From assembly GCF_022682495.2 (NCBI RefSeq), contig NC_071388.1:178651622-178715621 (forward strand): a stretch of 64,000 nucleotides of DNA, given 5' to 3'. Of this stretch, positions 55,308 to 64,000 are shown piece by piece (the first letter of the stretch is position 1; the number at the start of each line of letters is the position of its first letter). The notes below the pieces were generated by a model that was not told where the DNA came from, searched no databases, and saw only the letters and a program-made list of their open reading frames with translations. The position numbers were made by a program, and so were the translations under genes. Source of the stretch: Desmodus rotundus. Lineage: Eukaryota > Chordata > Mammalia > Chiroptera > Phyllostomidae.

Positions 55308-56233
55308 ACTATGTGGTAGGCAGTTAGACAGACATGAGCAGAGCAAGGACTATGGGCCAGGTATAAAAGGTCACCAGGACAGAAAACCCCAGGTGCTTAG
55401 CAATAGGCGAAACTGTACAAACAGGGACCTAGCCTCCAGTGTGACCTTTCCTCCTGTAGCATATCTACAGGCCATGTAGATATGCTGGCCTGTCTGGCCA
55501 TGTGGTTTAGACCTCCTCATCTTTCATATCACTGGTCATGCGGTTCAGACTCTCCCCTGATCTTTCCTCTCCCGACATGTTGCTAGTCATATAGGTTAGA
55601 CCCTCTTATTGAGGTAACCAAAAACGGGACCAGAAAATAGTCCTTAAGTATTAAGCCCCCAGGACAATGAGGTTCTGACCACATGAAATACATCTAAGCC
55701 TCAGTTGTAGTTCAGCTCCAGGCCCAGAAAAGCAACAAAACGAGACAAGTGACCCCAGAGAGACATCAGACTGGCTCCATTGACTAATGAAGGACACGGT
55801 GCCTGTGGCCGAACCAATCAGTAGAGCCCATAACCCAGAAAGGGCACACCTGGAAAGCTGATGAATATTCTATTGGGGTCCTCCCCTGAAACTTCCAGAT
55901 AAATACCCTCAAAACAGAGGACCCAGTAGGGGGGCCCTCTCTAGGGAGCACTCCCATGCCTTTCCCCAACCCATCTCCCCAGGCATGATTTCCCTGCCCC
56001 TCTCCCCTAAGCTCCCAAAGGCCCTTCTTTTGTCTCTGTAACTTGTTTCCTGAAGCCCATTTCTTCTATGGCTCACTACTAATACTTCTGTGACTTTCTA
56101 AAAATAAACTCTTATAGAGCATTGACTCTGAATTCTTTCTTAGCCAGAACTCAAGTACTGAGGTTGCTGAACTAAGGTCCCATCTGACTCTACTGGTCTA
56201 AAACCTGGTGCTCTTCTCCCTGCCAAAAAACTA
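55308..56233 (+). mobile_element. Solo LTR, probably ERV1, inside the SIAH1 retrocopy
   Basis: A 918-base unit (55312-56229) interrupts the SIAH1 3' UTR and is flanked by ACTA at 55308-55311 and 56230-56233, a 4-bp duplication as gammaretrovirus-like elements make. It starts TGTGGTAGG, has possible TATA boxes (gtataaaagg at 55361, gataaatacc near 55899) and AATAAA at 56103-56108. The terminal CA is not kept. No viral genes remain. Confidence 0.82.
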
Positions 56234-57459
56234 CATGCAGCAGTTTCTTGTATTTAACAGCCTTTCCTTTTATTTACCTTCATGTGACTAGCTCCACCTA
56301 CCAAAAGTTTCAGGTTGGCAGGCAGAAGGATGCCTATACTCTGTGAAATTGAATGCAATGATTTTAAACCCTGGCTAGAAAATGTTTGCTATTTCAACAC
56401 ATGGAAATAGTTACATGGATGGGTAAGTGGCCATTTTCTGAATAAAAGCTGGGCAATTCTGGTGTCTAACACTAGACAGTCACTATATATTCATAATGGC
56501 TGTTGCAATTCCCTCCCTGCACAGCTGTCATGGACTTGTGATGATGAAGCATAGGAGGTATGACAGCACCCAAAGAGCCTGGCTACCTAACAGGAAGCAC
56601 CAGAGCAGGGGCAGGAGTAAAGGTGAACCTCACAGAGCTTCTCGTTGTCTTCTTTTTCTGTGTGTGGCAGAGTTCTTTCACATCCCAAAAGGGCATCTTT
56701 ATGAGGCAAGTGCACTGAATTGACCATTTTCTCCATATCCAAGCTGTGATGGATCCCAAGGGACCCCTGTTGGTTGGACAACACGTGAGAGTTTTGGGCG
56801 ACAGTTGCTACAGACGCGATGGCTGCTCCGCCCCTGAAGAGTGGGTGGTAACACACAGTCAAGGCAAATGGGACACTCAGAAAGACTGGCCAAGTCATTG
56901 TTGGACGCGGTGGTGCCCGTCAGGGTGGACACCCTTTGGGAGGGACAGTGGGGCACTTGGATGTCCCAGTAGGTAACACTGTCGCAGTCTGGCTGCTCAT
57001 TTAAGCAAGTGTGGCCCATGTATTTCACATTCCCCAGCTGTAAATCTGGGAGAATCGAGAAAGGACCCCACCTCCCCCAACATTACCAAGAAATGAAACC
57101 TAAGTAAGCCGAAGCGGAGGCAAGCTGGGGGTGCGACCACTTTCCCAACGACTTACCGAGGAGGCTGCATTCTTGCTAGCGCACGAGTGCTAGCGCAGGG
57201 TAGGGGGGTAGAACGCTGCGCCACCGTGACTGCCCTGGCCTTGCACGCAGGGAGGGGACGCAAGACGATCCGTGCTCAGCAGCCCTCCTCCACGCTCACC
57301 AAGTACTTAGGCGCTATGCAGCTAGGGTAGCCCGGGGGCGTCAGAGGCTCTGCGAGCCCCGAGAGCACAGGGCGTTTTCCTGGCCCGCCTTAGGGCCTCC
57401 AGGCTCAGGGATGACTTGGGGCGAGGTTGCCCTTCCCTGCCCTGCCCCGGGGCGAAGTT

Positions 57460-58330
57460 TTTTCTTAAGCTGAATAATACTTCATTTTAAGTTTATACCA
57501 CATTTTCTTTATCCATTCATTGAGTAGATGGACACTTAGGTTCTTTCCACATCTTGGTTATTGTGAATGGCACATTTATTTCCACACCTTTGCCATTGTG
57601 AGTGGTGCTGCCCTTAACAGGGAAGTGCTAATATGTCTTTGAGATTCTGATTTGAATCCTTTTGGATAAATACCCAGAAGTACCATTGCTGGATAGAAAG
57701 GATAGTTCTATTTATAATTATTTTGAGAAATCTTCATATTGTTTTCCATAGTGTCCACACCATTTTACATTCCCAGCAACATGGGTCATAAGGTTTTATA
57801 TATTGGAGGTTCTGGCTTGCCACGTTGGTTTCCTAATTCGATGTGCAGTTTTTGTTCACGGCTAGTCAAATCTCATTCCTCCAGTACTTTTTTCTTTGGC
57901 ACATTGGAGCACCGATCTATATTTTACTGTATGGTATGTCTTTATTGTTTTTTTTTAACCAATGACAAGTTTGTTGTCTCAACTTCATTTATTGGATTAT
58001 CCATTCTTCCCCACCACCACTCTCCCGCCCCCCAAATCTGAGCTATTACCTTTATTGTACATTAAAATCTCAAATAAGTCTATTCCTAGGTTTTATAGTC
58101 TTGATCCATGATCTCTCTATTCCACCACATTGTTTTCGACATAAAGTTTGATATCTGACAAGGCAAGTCTTCCATGTACTCTTTCAGCGATGCTTTGCTT
58201 GGCTGTAGTAAGCTGCTCACGAGCCCTGCCAGATTGCTCTCCAGAGTGATTCTAAGTCATGCCTTTTCCAGCAAGTGAATTGCTGTTTTCACTGCATCCA
58301 CACCCAAATGGAGTTTTGAACTTTTGATTT
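57460..58330 (-). mobile_element. Old L1 sequence, antisense, right half
   Basis: Continues the L1 cut by the SIAH1 retrocopy (tccattcattgagtagatgg, cccagaagtaccattgctgg), followed by further L1-like text (gtttgatatctgacaaggca at 58147). Confidence 0.7.
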
Positions 58331-58544
58331 ATTTATGTGTACAGCATTTAAAACCTTTAAGCAACCTATATGAAAGAGCCCAGTCAAAACAAGACTCTGA
58401 TCCTGTGTTGCTTACATGCTGGTTTTGTGACATTTGACAAACTACGTACCTCCTTAGTTTAAGAATTAACTGTGAAGGAGGGCACTACATATCCCTTAAC
58501 ATTTATAATCAAGCCTGTTACTATTTTCTTTTCTTTTTTTAACC

Positions 58545-58718
58545 TCCCCCAGGGATATGTTTATTGATTTTTGAGAGAGAGGAAGGGATAGAGGGAGGGA
58601 GAGAGAGAAGCACGGATGTGAGAAACATCGATCAATTGCCTCTCATAGGCACCGAACCCACAACCTTTTGGTGGATGAGATCACACTCCAACCAACTGAA
58701 CCACAGGGCCAGTGCTTA
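58545..58718 (-). mobile_element. SINE, reverse
   Basis: Reverse SINE of the longer subfamily with the ccccagggatatgtttattg tail side; the head is diverged. Confidence 0.85.
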
Positions 58719-58719
58719 A

Positions 58720-59935
58720 ATTTTATTTTTAGAATTTAAAAATAGATAATATGTTCATGTCATTCAAAATTCCGAAAGATGTACACTGGAAAGATGAAAA
58801 AAAGATATACACTGAAAAGAGAGTCCTTCCCATCCCTGAGTCCCCCAGTCACACAGTTCCATCCTTGGAGATTTTCCTTTTAGGGTGCTTTATGTATATA
58901 TATGTATACACATATACATATATAATATGTGTGTGCTTGAGTGTGTTTGTGAATGTGCATATATACATAAGTACCTTATGTATATAAAATATATATTCAT
59001 TTGTCCTTTTTAAAAAATAAAATAGCATTTCATACACACCATTTGGCACCTTGCTTTTTTGTATTAACAATTTGTCCCTGGAATTAATCTATAAAGTACA
59101 TAAAGAGCTTTTTCATTTTCATTGTAACTGTTCCATTATATGGAGAACTATAATCTATATGCATTTCCCATTGGTGAATATTTATGTTCTAATCTTATGC
59201 TATTAGCAACATTTCTGCAATGCATAAAATTTTGCATAAATTATTTTGCACATGTGAACAAGTATATCTGTAAGATAAGTTCCTAAACATGAATTGCTAT
59301 GCCAAAGGGTATATGGATTTTAGTCATATATGTACACACATATGTGTATATAGTTATATATTCCAAGATGTCCATTATAGTTCTATCAATTAACAGTTGT
59401 ACTAGCAATGTATGAGGCTGCTAATTTACACCCACCCTTAATAATACAGGAAGTTATAAAGTTTTTAAAACATTGATCAGCCACCTCCTGCCTGTCCCCA
59501 ACCAAGGACCTGGCCCATAACCCAGTTATGTGCCCCAACTGGGAATCCAGTGACCTTTCTGTTTGCGGGAGGACGCCCGACCCACTGAGCCACACCAGTC
59601 AGGGCAGATTTTACTTTTAATTTATCATTATGAATGAGGGTGAACATCTCAGGTGACTAAGAGCTGTCTCTATTTCCTTTACTGTTAACTGTTCCTATTG
59701 ACTCTTAATAGCTTATGCTCACTTTTCTATTGGGTGATTGGCCTTTTATGATTTGAGTGATATCTTTATTTGCTAGGGAAATTGGTTCTTTGTGATAAGT
59801 TTTTCCCTCCAGTATGTCATTTTGACTTTGGTTTCGTTTATGCTTTGATCTTGCAGGAAGTCATTTTGGTGTAGTTGAATTCATAAATGTTTCCCATTAT
59901 GGCTTCAGGGTATTATGTTAAACTCTTTAAAGTCT
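58720..59935 (-). mobile_element. Old L1 3' half, antisense, with TA/TG microsatellite
   Basis: Old L1 text in reverse (tcattcaaaattccgaaaga, ttgctatgccaaagggtata). A microsatellite of TA and TG units lies at about 58890-58995. A truncated Ves SINE is inserted at 59458-59605. Confidence 0.7.
59458..59606 (-). mobile_element. Ves SINE, reverse, truncated tail
   Basis: Lacks the usual tail-side part; the head ccacaccagtcagggca is sharp. Confidence 0.85.
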
Positions 59936-59939
59936 TTAA

Positions 59940-60120
59940 TACAGGCAATTCTCAAAGAAATGAGAATTGGTTTGGTTCCAGACCACCACAATAAAGTAAG
60001 TATCATAATAAAGCTAGTTGTATCTTTCTTCTTGTGGAAGGTCTTGCCTTCAATTTGTAAAAAAAATGCAACATCTGTGAAGCACAATAAAGGAAAGCAC
60101 AATAAAATAAGGTATGCCTG
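59940..60120. mobile_element. Tigger1 internally deleted derivative
   Basis: Left end acaggcaattctcaaagaaa with ttggttccagaccaccacaa and right end ataaaataaggtatgcctg match the two ends of Tigger1 (mariner-type, TA target) with the 2-kb middle missing. The left TA is visible; the right is changed. Confidence 0.8.
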
Positions 60121-60147
60121 TTCTTCAGGTGTTTTTATGATTAAAAA

Positions 60148-60325
60148 AACCAACTGGCCAGGTACTCAGTTGGTTAGAGCATCATCTGATACACCAAGAT
60201 TGCAGGTTCAATCCCCAGTCATGGCACATGCAAGAAACCGATGAATGCATAAATAAGTGGAGAACAAATTGTTTCTGTCTCCCTTCCTCTCTCTAAAACC
60301 AATCAATAAAGAAATATTTCAATCT
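60148..60325 (+). mobile_element. Ves-related SINE, forward
   Basis: Diverged forward SINE of the aactggccaggtactcagtt head type. Confidence 0.82.
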
Positions 60326-60365
60326 TGATTTTATCTGGAGATTTTCCTGTTATAAGAACTAAGGA

Positions 60366-60568
60366 GCCCTAGCCAGTGTGGTTCACTTAGGTGGGCGTTG
60401 TCCCATGAAGCAATGGGTCACTATTTCAATTCCTGGTCAGGACACATGCCTGGGTTGTGGGCCAGTTTCCCATTTGGGGTGTGTGTGAGAGGCAACTGAT
60501 CAGTGTTTCCCTCTCTTTCTCCCTCCCTTTCCTTCTCTCTAATACGTTAATTTAAAAGAAAGAGAGAG
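60366..60568 (+). mobile_element. Ves SINE, forward
   Basis: Forward Ves SINE, moderately diverged, 40 bases after the previous one. Confidence 0.88.
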
Positions 60569-60754
60569 AGAAGGAATGGATCTAACCCTCCCCCCTCCAC
60601 TCCCTTCTTTCAGAGATTAAGCTAGTTCTTTAGCCTGACTTTTGCAAAATGCTCTTTCAGTCTCATTTAGCTTGGAGACTTGGAAAAATTTTCAATGGGT
60701 ACTTACCTGGCCTGAGTATCAGTTCAGAAAGGCCACTTTGTCATAGTACTTTTC

Positions 60755-60967
60755 TTTTTCTTTTAAAGATTTTATTTATTTATTTTTAGAGAGAGGGGAA
60801 GGGAAGGAGAAAGAGGGAGAGAAATATCAATGTGTGGTTGCTTCTTGTGTGCCCCCTCCTAGGGACCTGGCCCACATCCCACACATGTGCCCTGACTCGG
60901 AATCGAACCAGCGACCCTTTGGTTCACAGCTCATACTCAGTCCACTGAGCTACACCAGCTAGGGTGT
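60755..60967 (-). mobile_element. Ves SINE, reverse
   Basis: Sharp reverse Ves SINE; decayed flanks tcatagtactttt and ttatagtactttt suggest the target duplication. Confidence 0.93.
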
Positions 60968-61249
60968 TATAGTACTTTTAAGTCACTCATTTTCTTTGAA
61001 CATGTGCCAGGCACTCTTCTAGGCACTGGAGATACAGGGATGAATAAAATGGGAGGGGATAGAAGTAAACACCTAAATTAATAGCATGATCTTAGTAGAC
61101 ACTGGTGACAAGATGAGAAAAGTTGCTATCTCTGAGACATTAGGTGCCCTATTGCAAAGAGGAAATGATAACAGTCTATTATGAATTCTCTTCTGATCAC
61201 TCTTCCTTTCTTGAAAGTTCAAGAATACAATCTAACAATTAGCCAGAGG

Positions 61250-61435
61250 GGTGTGGGGAGGGGACAGTGGGGAGAGGGGTTTATAGAAACTACTATAAGG
61301 GACACATAGACAAAATCAAGGGGGAGGGTGTAGGCGGGGGAGGGAGGTGGGTTTGGCTGGGGTGGGGTGGAGGGATGGGGAGAAAATGCAGACAACTGTA
61401 ATTGAATAACAATAAAAATTTAAAAAAAAGAATAC
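61250..61435 (+). mobile_element. Bat L1 3' end, forward
   Basis: G-rich L1 3' UTR ending caactgtaattgaataacaa and an A-tail, the same end as the 82-base insertion at 39443. A possible 8-base duplication AAGAATAC lies at 61221-61228 and 61428-61435. Confidence 0.85.
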
Positions 61436-61439
61436 TGTA

Positions 61440-61950
61440 TTAGTTATCTATTGGTGCATAACAAATCAGCCCAAACTTAGTGGCTTAATACAAAAAAACA
61501 TCTCACAGTATCTGTAGGTGGGAAATTTGAGAGCAGCTTATTTGGGTGGTCCTGGTTTGGGGGTCTCTCATGAGGCTGCCATCAGCTGAAGGCTTGACTG
61601 GGATCAGAGGTTACATTTCTAAGATGCTTCACTAATATGCTGGCAACTTGATGCTTGCTTTTGTTGGGAGCTTTAGTTCCTCAACACGCGTATCCCTCAT
61701 AACATGTGTATGAGTGTTCTCACATGTGGCACCTTTCTCTCTGAGGGCAGGTGAGCTAAGAGAGCAAGGCAGAAACCACAATGTCTTCTATGACCTAACA
61801 TCAGAAGTCACACATCACTTTCACAGTATCCTATTGGTTATACAGGTCAGCCTAATTCAGTGTGAGAGAGAATCACACAAAGGTGTGAATACCAGAAAGT
61901 AATAACCATTGAGGGCCATCTTAGTGGCTGGTTACCACAATCACTACTTT
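61440..61950. mobile_element. Old mammalian repeat, family not assigned
   Basis: Text such as acaaatcagcccaaacttag and gccatcagctgaaggcttga recurs widely in mammalian genomes in my memory. I cannot name the family safely. Confidence 0.5.
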
Positions 61951-62462
61951 GACCAAATATTTTAGAATTCTAGAGTAAAAAACAAGTGCCATGGGAGTTT
62001 AATATCTCAGTCATCTGTAGTCAAACTTGTCTAAGTTTCAACTCCAAAAAATTTTGCTTATAACAACTTTCATAAAGAGAAAGTAATTTTCAAATATGTA
62101 GAATATGGACAAAACCATATATAGGCACTAATTTTCTCAACATAATCTCCATGTTTTCCTGCTGCTTCAACTTTGCTTGACCCGGAATGAAATATCCTGC
62201 CTCTGCTCATATAAATGCTACTCATACTTTAATGCACATTTCAACTACTTCATGCATCATTCACAGTGTGTATGCTTTTATCTTCTGCGGGCTTCCTTCG
62301 AGCCAAGAGGGTTGATGGAGTCCCAGACTTGGCAATGTTCAGTGGCAGAAAAAAAGGAAACACCTCTTTTGATATCCTCAAGAACAAGAAAGTCTTCCCC
62401 CAGAGTGCTCCATCAGATACCCTTTCATAACTCTAGGCTAAATTGGAGTCACATGTTTAATC

Positions 62463-62638
62463 TTTTTTTAAAATAGATTTTAGAGAGGGGGAGAGAGAGA
62501 CAGAAACACAAATTTGTTGTTCCACTTATTTATGCATTCATTGATTGTTTCTTGTATGTGCCCTGACTAGGGATCTAACCTGCAACCTTGGTATATCATG
62601 ACAATGCTCTAACCAACTGAGCCACTCAGCCAGGAACA
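62463..62638 (-). mobile_element. Short SINE, reverse
   Basis: Reverse SINE of the same subfamily as at 16277 and 32950. Confidence 0.88.
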
Positions 62639-62661
62639 TGTCCACTCTTTAACTAACATTG

Positions 62662-63296
62662 GCTTAGAGCAGCGACTTTCCACCGGTGTGCCGCAAGAGG
62701 CACACTGGAGGGTCATCCCGTACACCAAAAGTGGGGTTTGATTCTTGGTCAGGCCACATACATCCACCTGTCAGGGTGCATACGGGAGGCAGCTGATGGA
62801 TGTTTCCCTCTCTCTCTCTCTGCCCACCCCTCCTTCCTTACGCTAAACCAATAAACATTTCTGCAGCAAGGATTAAAAAAACAACTAAAACCATGCAACA
62901 CCTGACTATTTACAGAGGTACTGAACTCCTTTCCCCCCAGGGCTGTCCAATCTTTTGGCATCTCTGGGCCACACTGGAAGACAAAGAGTTGTCTTGGGCC
63001 ACTCATTAAATACATTGTGACACGTAATCACATAAAAATATCATAATGTTTTAAGTAAATTCATGATTTTGTGTTGGGCTGCATTCATAGCCATCCTGGG
63101 ATGCATGTGGACACCCCTGCTTAGACTGTCAAAAAAATGACAACAGTCAACACATAGCCAACTAGTGTTAATGAATCAAAACCATACCAATATTTTGGTC
63201 AGATCGGAAAAAATATATTTTTTGGTGTGGTGCATTATTTAGTACTTAGTTATGTGTGCCATGAGATTGAAAAGGTTGAAAATCCCAGGCTTAGAC
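62662..63296. mobile_element. hAT-like DNA transposon with nested insertions
   Basis: Ends cagcgactttccaccggtgt (62670) and, reversed, ctgggattttcaacc (63288) form imperfect inverted repeats. The flanks are GCTTAGAG (62662-62669) and GCTTAGAC (63289-63296), an 8-bp duplication with one change. Inside are a SINE (about 62710-62880) and a second old element (about 62942-63122, tctgggccacactggaagac). SPIN-like by its tgtgccatgagattg end, but the family is tentative. Confidence 0.72.
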
Positions 63297-63299
63297 CAA

Positions 63300-64000
63300 T
63301 AGGGATTTATACTTCAGCTAAAGATGGATTTACTAATCCCTGGCCATGAAGGGAAAGACGGATCCTGAGCAAGATCAAAATCTATTTGTAAAGAACATGT
63401 GCAAGGGGAAGGACCTCACGGAAGGAGGCAACCAACAGGGGCTGCTTCAACACTTAAGACCCTTTGCTTAGTAGTAGGAATACTACTGACCAAGTAGTAG
63501 TAGGAATAGTAGTGTACATATCCCTCTTTCCCATTCATTTTTAAGCTCTTTGAGGAAAGGAGCTTTACTTATTCCTGTTTCTCAGCACCTGCTCAATGCC
63601 TTCCTACGTACAATGGTCATTCACTATTTTACTTGAATTTAAAAATTCCCTGAAGAGAGTTTTTTGAAATTACCTATGATACTTTGGATTTATAAAATAT
63701 TTTCTTCTAAAAATTTAAGAGACTTCCAGGAATATTTACTTTTATATTTGCTTTCAATACTCTATGAGATAAAGAACTGCTGAGCAGTTTTCATTACAAA
63801 TAAACTTTCATTTGGTAGCTTGTTCAAAGTTTTATAGTCAAGAGTCAGGAGAATCTAGATTTTCTGAATCCAAGCCCAGAGTTTTTTCCACTTTTCTATA
63901 TTACCTATGAGAAGACTACTCCTTCTTTAATCGAACTATTGTAGTAACCCATTATTACATGTAATTGTTATTCCTGATCATGCCTTTTTTTTTCCTTCTC
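63300..64000. other. Right end of window, nothing recognised
   Basis: Low-complexity and AT-rich DNA. No CpG island, and no exon of MOB4, the next gene expected from human gene order. Confidence 0.45.

Larger units (their letters stand above)
54166..57458 (-). pseudogene. SIAH1: SIAH1 processed pseudogene (retrocopy), disrupted
   Basis: An intronless minus-strand copy of SIAH1 mRNA. SIAH1 is a RING E3 ubiquitin ligase. Coding remnant 57000-56394: start MSSQTATVLPTGTSKC, a frameshift, then SQRVSTLTGTTASNNDLASL, the RING start ECPICLDCVLPP and the zinc-finger text LPHTEKEDNEKLCEV in shifted frames. A deletion of about 85 codons at 56511 joins the middle to the last 38 codons; a further 2-base insertion follows. 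The old stop is at 56396-56394. The 3' UTR runs to 54181, with ATTAAA (minus strand) at 54203-54198 and an A-tail read as T-rich text at 54166-54180. A Ves SINE (54597-54777) and an LTR (55312-56229) interrupt it. CpG-rich 57001-57458 is probably the mRNA 5' UTR. Not functional. Confidence 0.9.

Noticed and set aside
57001..57458. CpG-rich block as a MOB4 promoter
   Set aside because: It is contiguous with the 5' end of the SIAH1 retrocopy on the minus strand, ends exactly where the split L1 resumes, and no MOB4 exon follows. It is better explained as the retrocopied 5' UTR.
58890..58995. TA/TG repeat as a structured element
   Set aside because: It is a simple microsatellite within old L1 sequence.

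Overview
This is a vertebrate nuclear window, almost certainly from a bat (Chiroptera, probably Yangochiroptera). Genes are split into exons with GT..AG introns, CpG islands mark promoters, and about 30 copies of a tRNA-derived SINE with the bat-typical Ves head (gccctggctggtgtggctca) are scattered on both strands. Bat-type L1 3' ends and several ORF1-only half-L1 (HAL1-like) LINEs are also present. Gene order and orientation (COQ10B forward, HSPD1 reverse, HSPE1 forward) match human 2q33.1. Neither SF3B1 (expected to the left) nor MOB4 (expected to the right) is visible.

Layout. 1-3100: intergenic DNA with old LINE, L2, MIR and Ves remnants. 3100-4085: CpG island and promoter of COQ10B, cut by a 500-base run of N (3407-3906). 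4086-26660: COQ10B, five coding exons, 244 codons, with introns full of repeats. 26735-36380: tail-to-tail intergenic space, opening with a full-length HAL1 bounded by a 21-bp target duplication. 36380-46000: HSPD1 on the minus strand, eleven coding exons that join without interruption into a 573-residue chaperonin. 46440-47566: CpG island and head-to-head promoter shared by HSPD1 and HSPE1, with a perfect four-unit heat-shock element. 47564-50060: HSPE1, four exons, 102 codons. 50060-64000: gene-free flank with a 3.3-kb disrupted SIAH1 retrocopy, a solo LTR nested inside it, old L1s, a Tigger1 derivative and a hAT-like element.

The three genes serve mitochondria. HSPD1 (Hsp60) and HSPE1 (Hsp10) are the two subunits of the matrix folding chamber and share one promoter, which suits matched, stress-inducible output. 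COQ10B is a START-fold coenzyme Q-binding protein needed for respiration.

Main points for a second look: the HSPD1/HSPE1 promoter element cluster; a perfect 24-bp inverted repeat with a 5-base loop in COQ10B intron 1; a copy of part of HSPD1 exon 9 lying in HSPD1 intron 7; five HAL1 units all antisense to COQ10B, two of them joined head-to-tail; and the nested history of the SIAH1 retrocopy. No wholly new gene system could be supported. All family assignments were made by eye from memory of the families, without any search.
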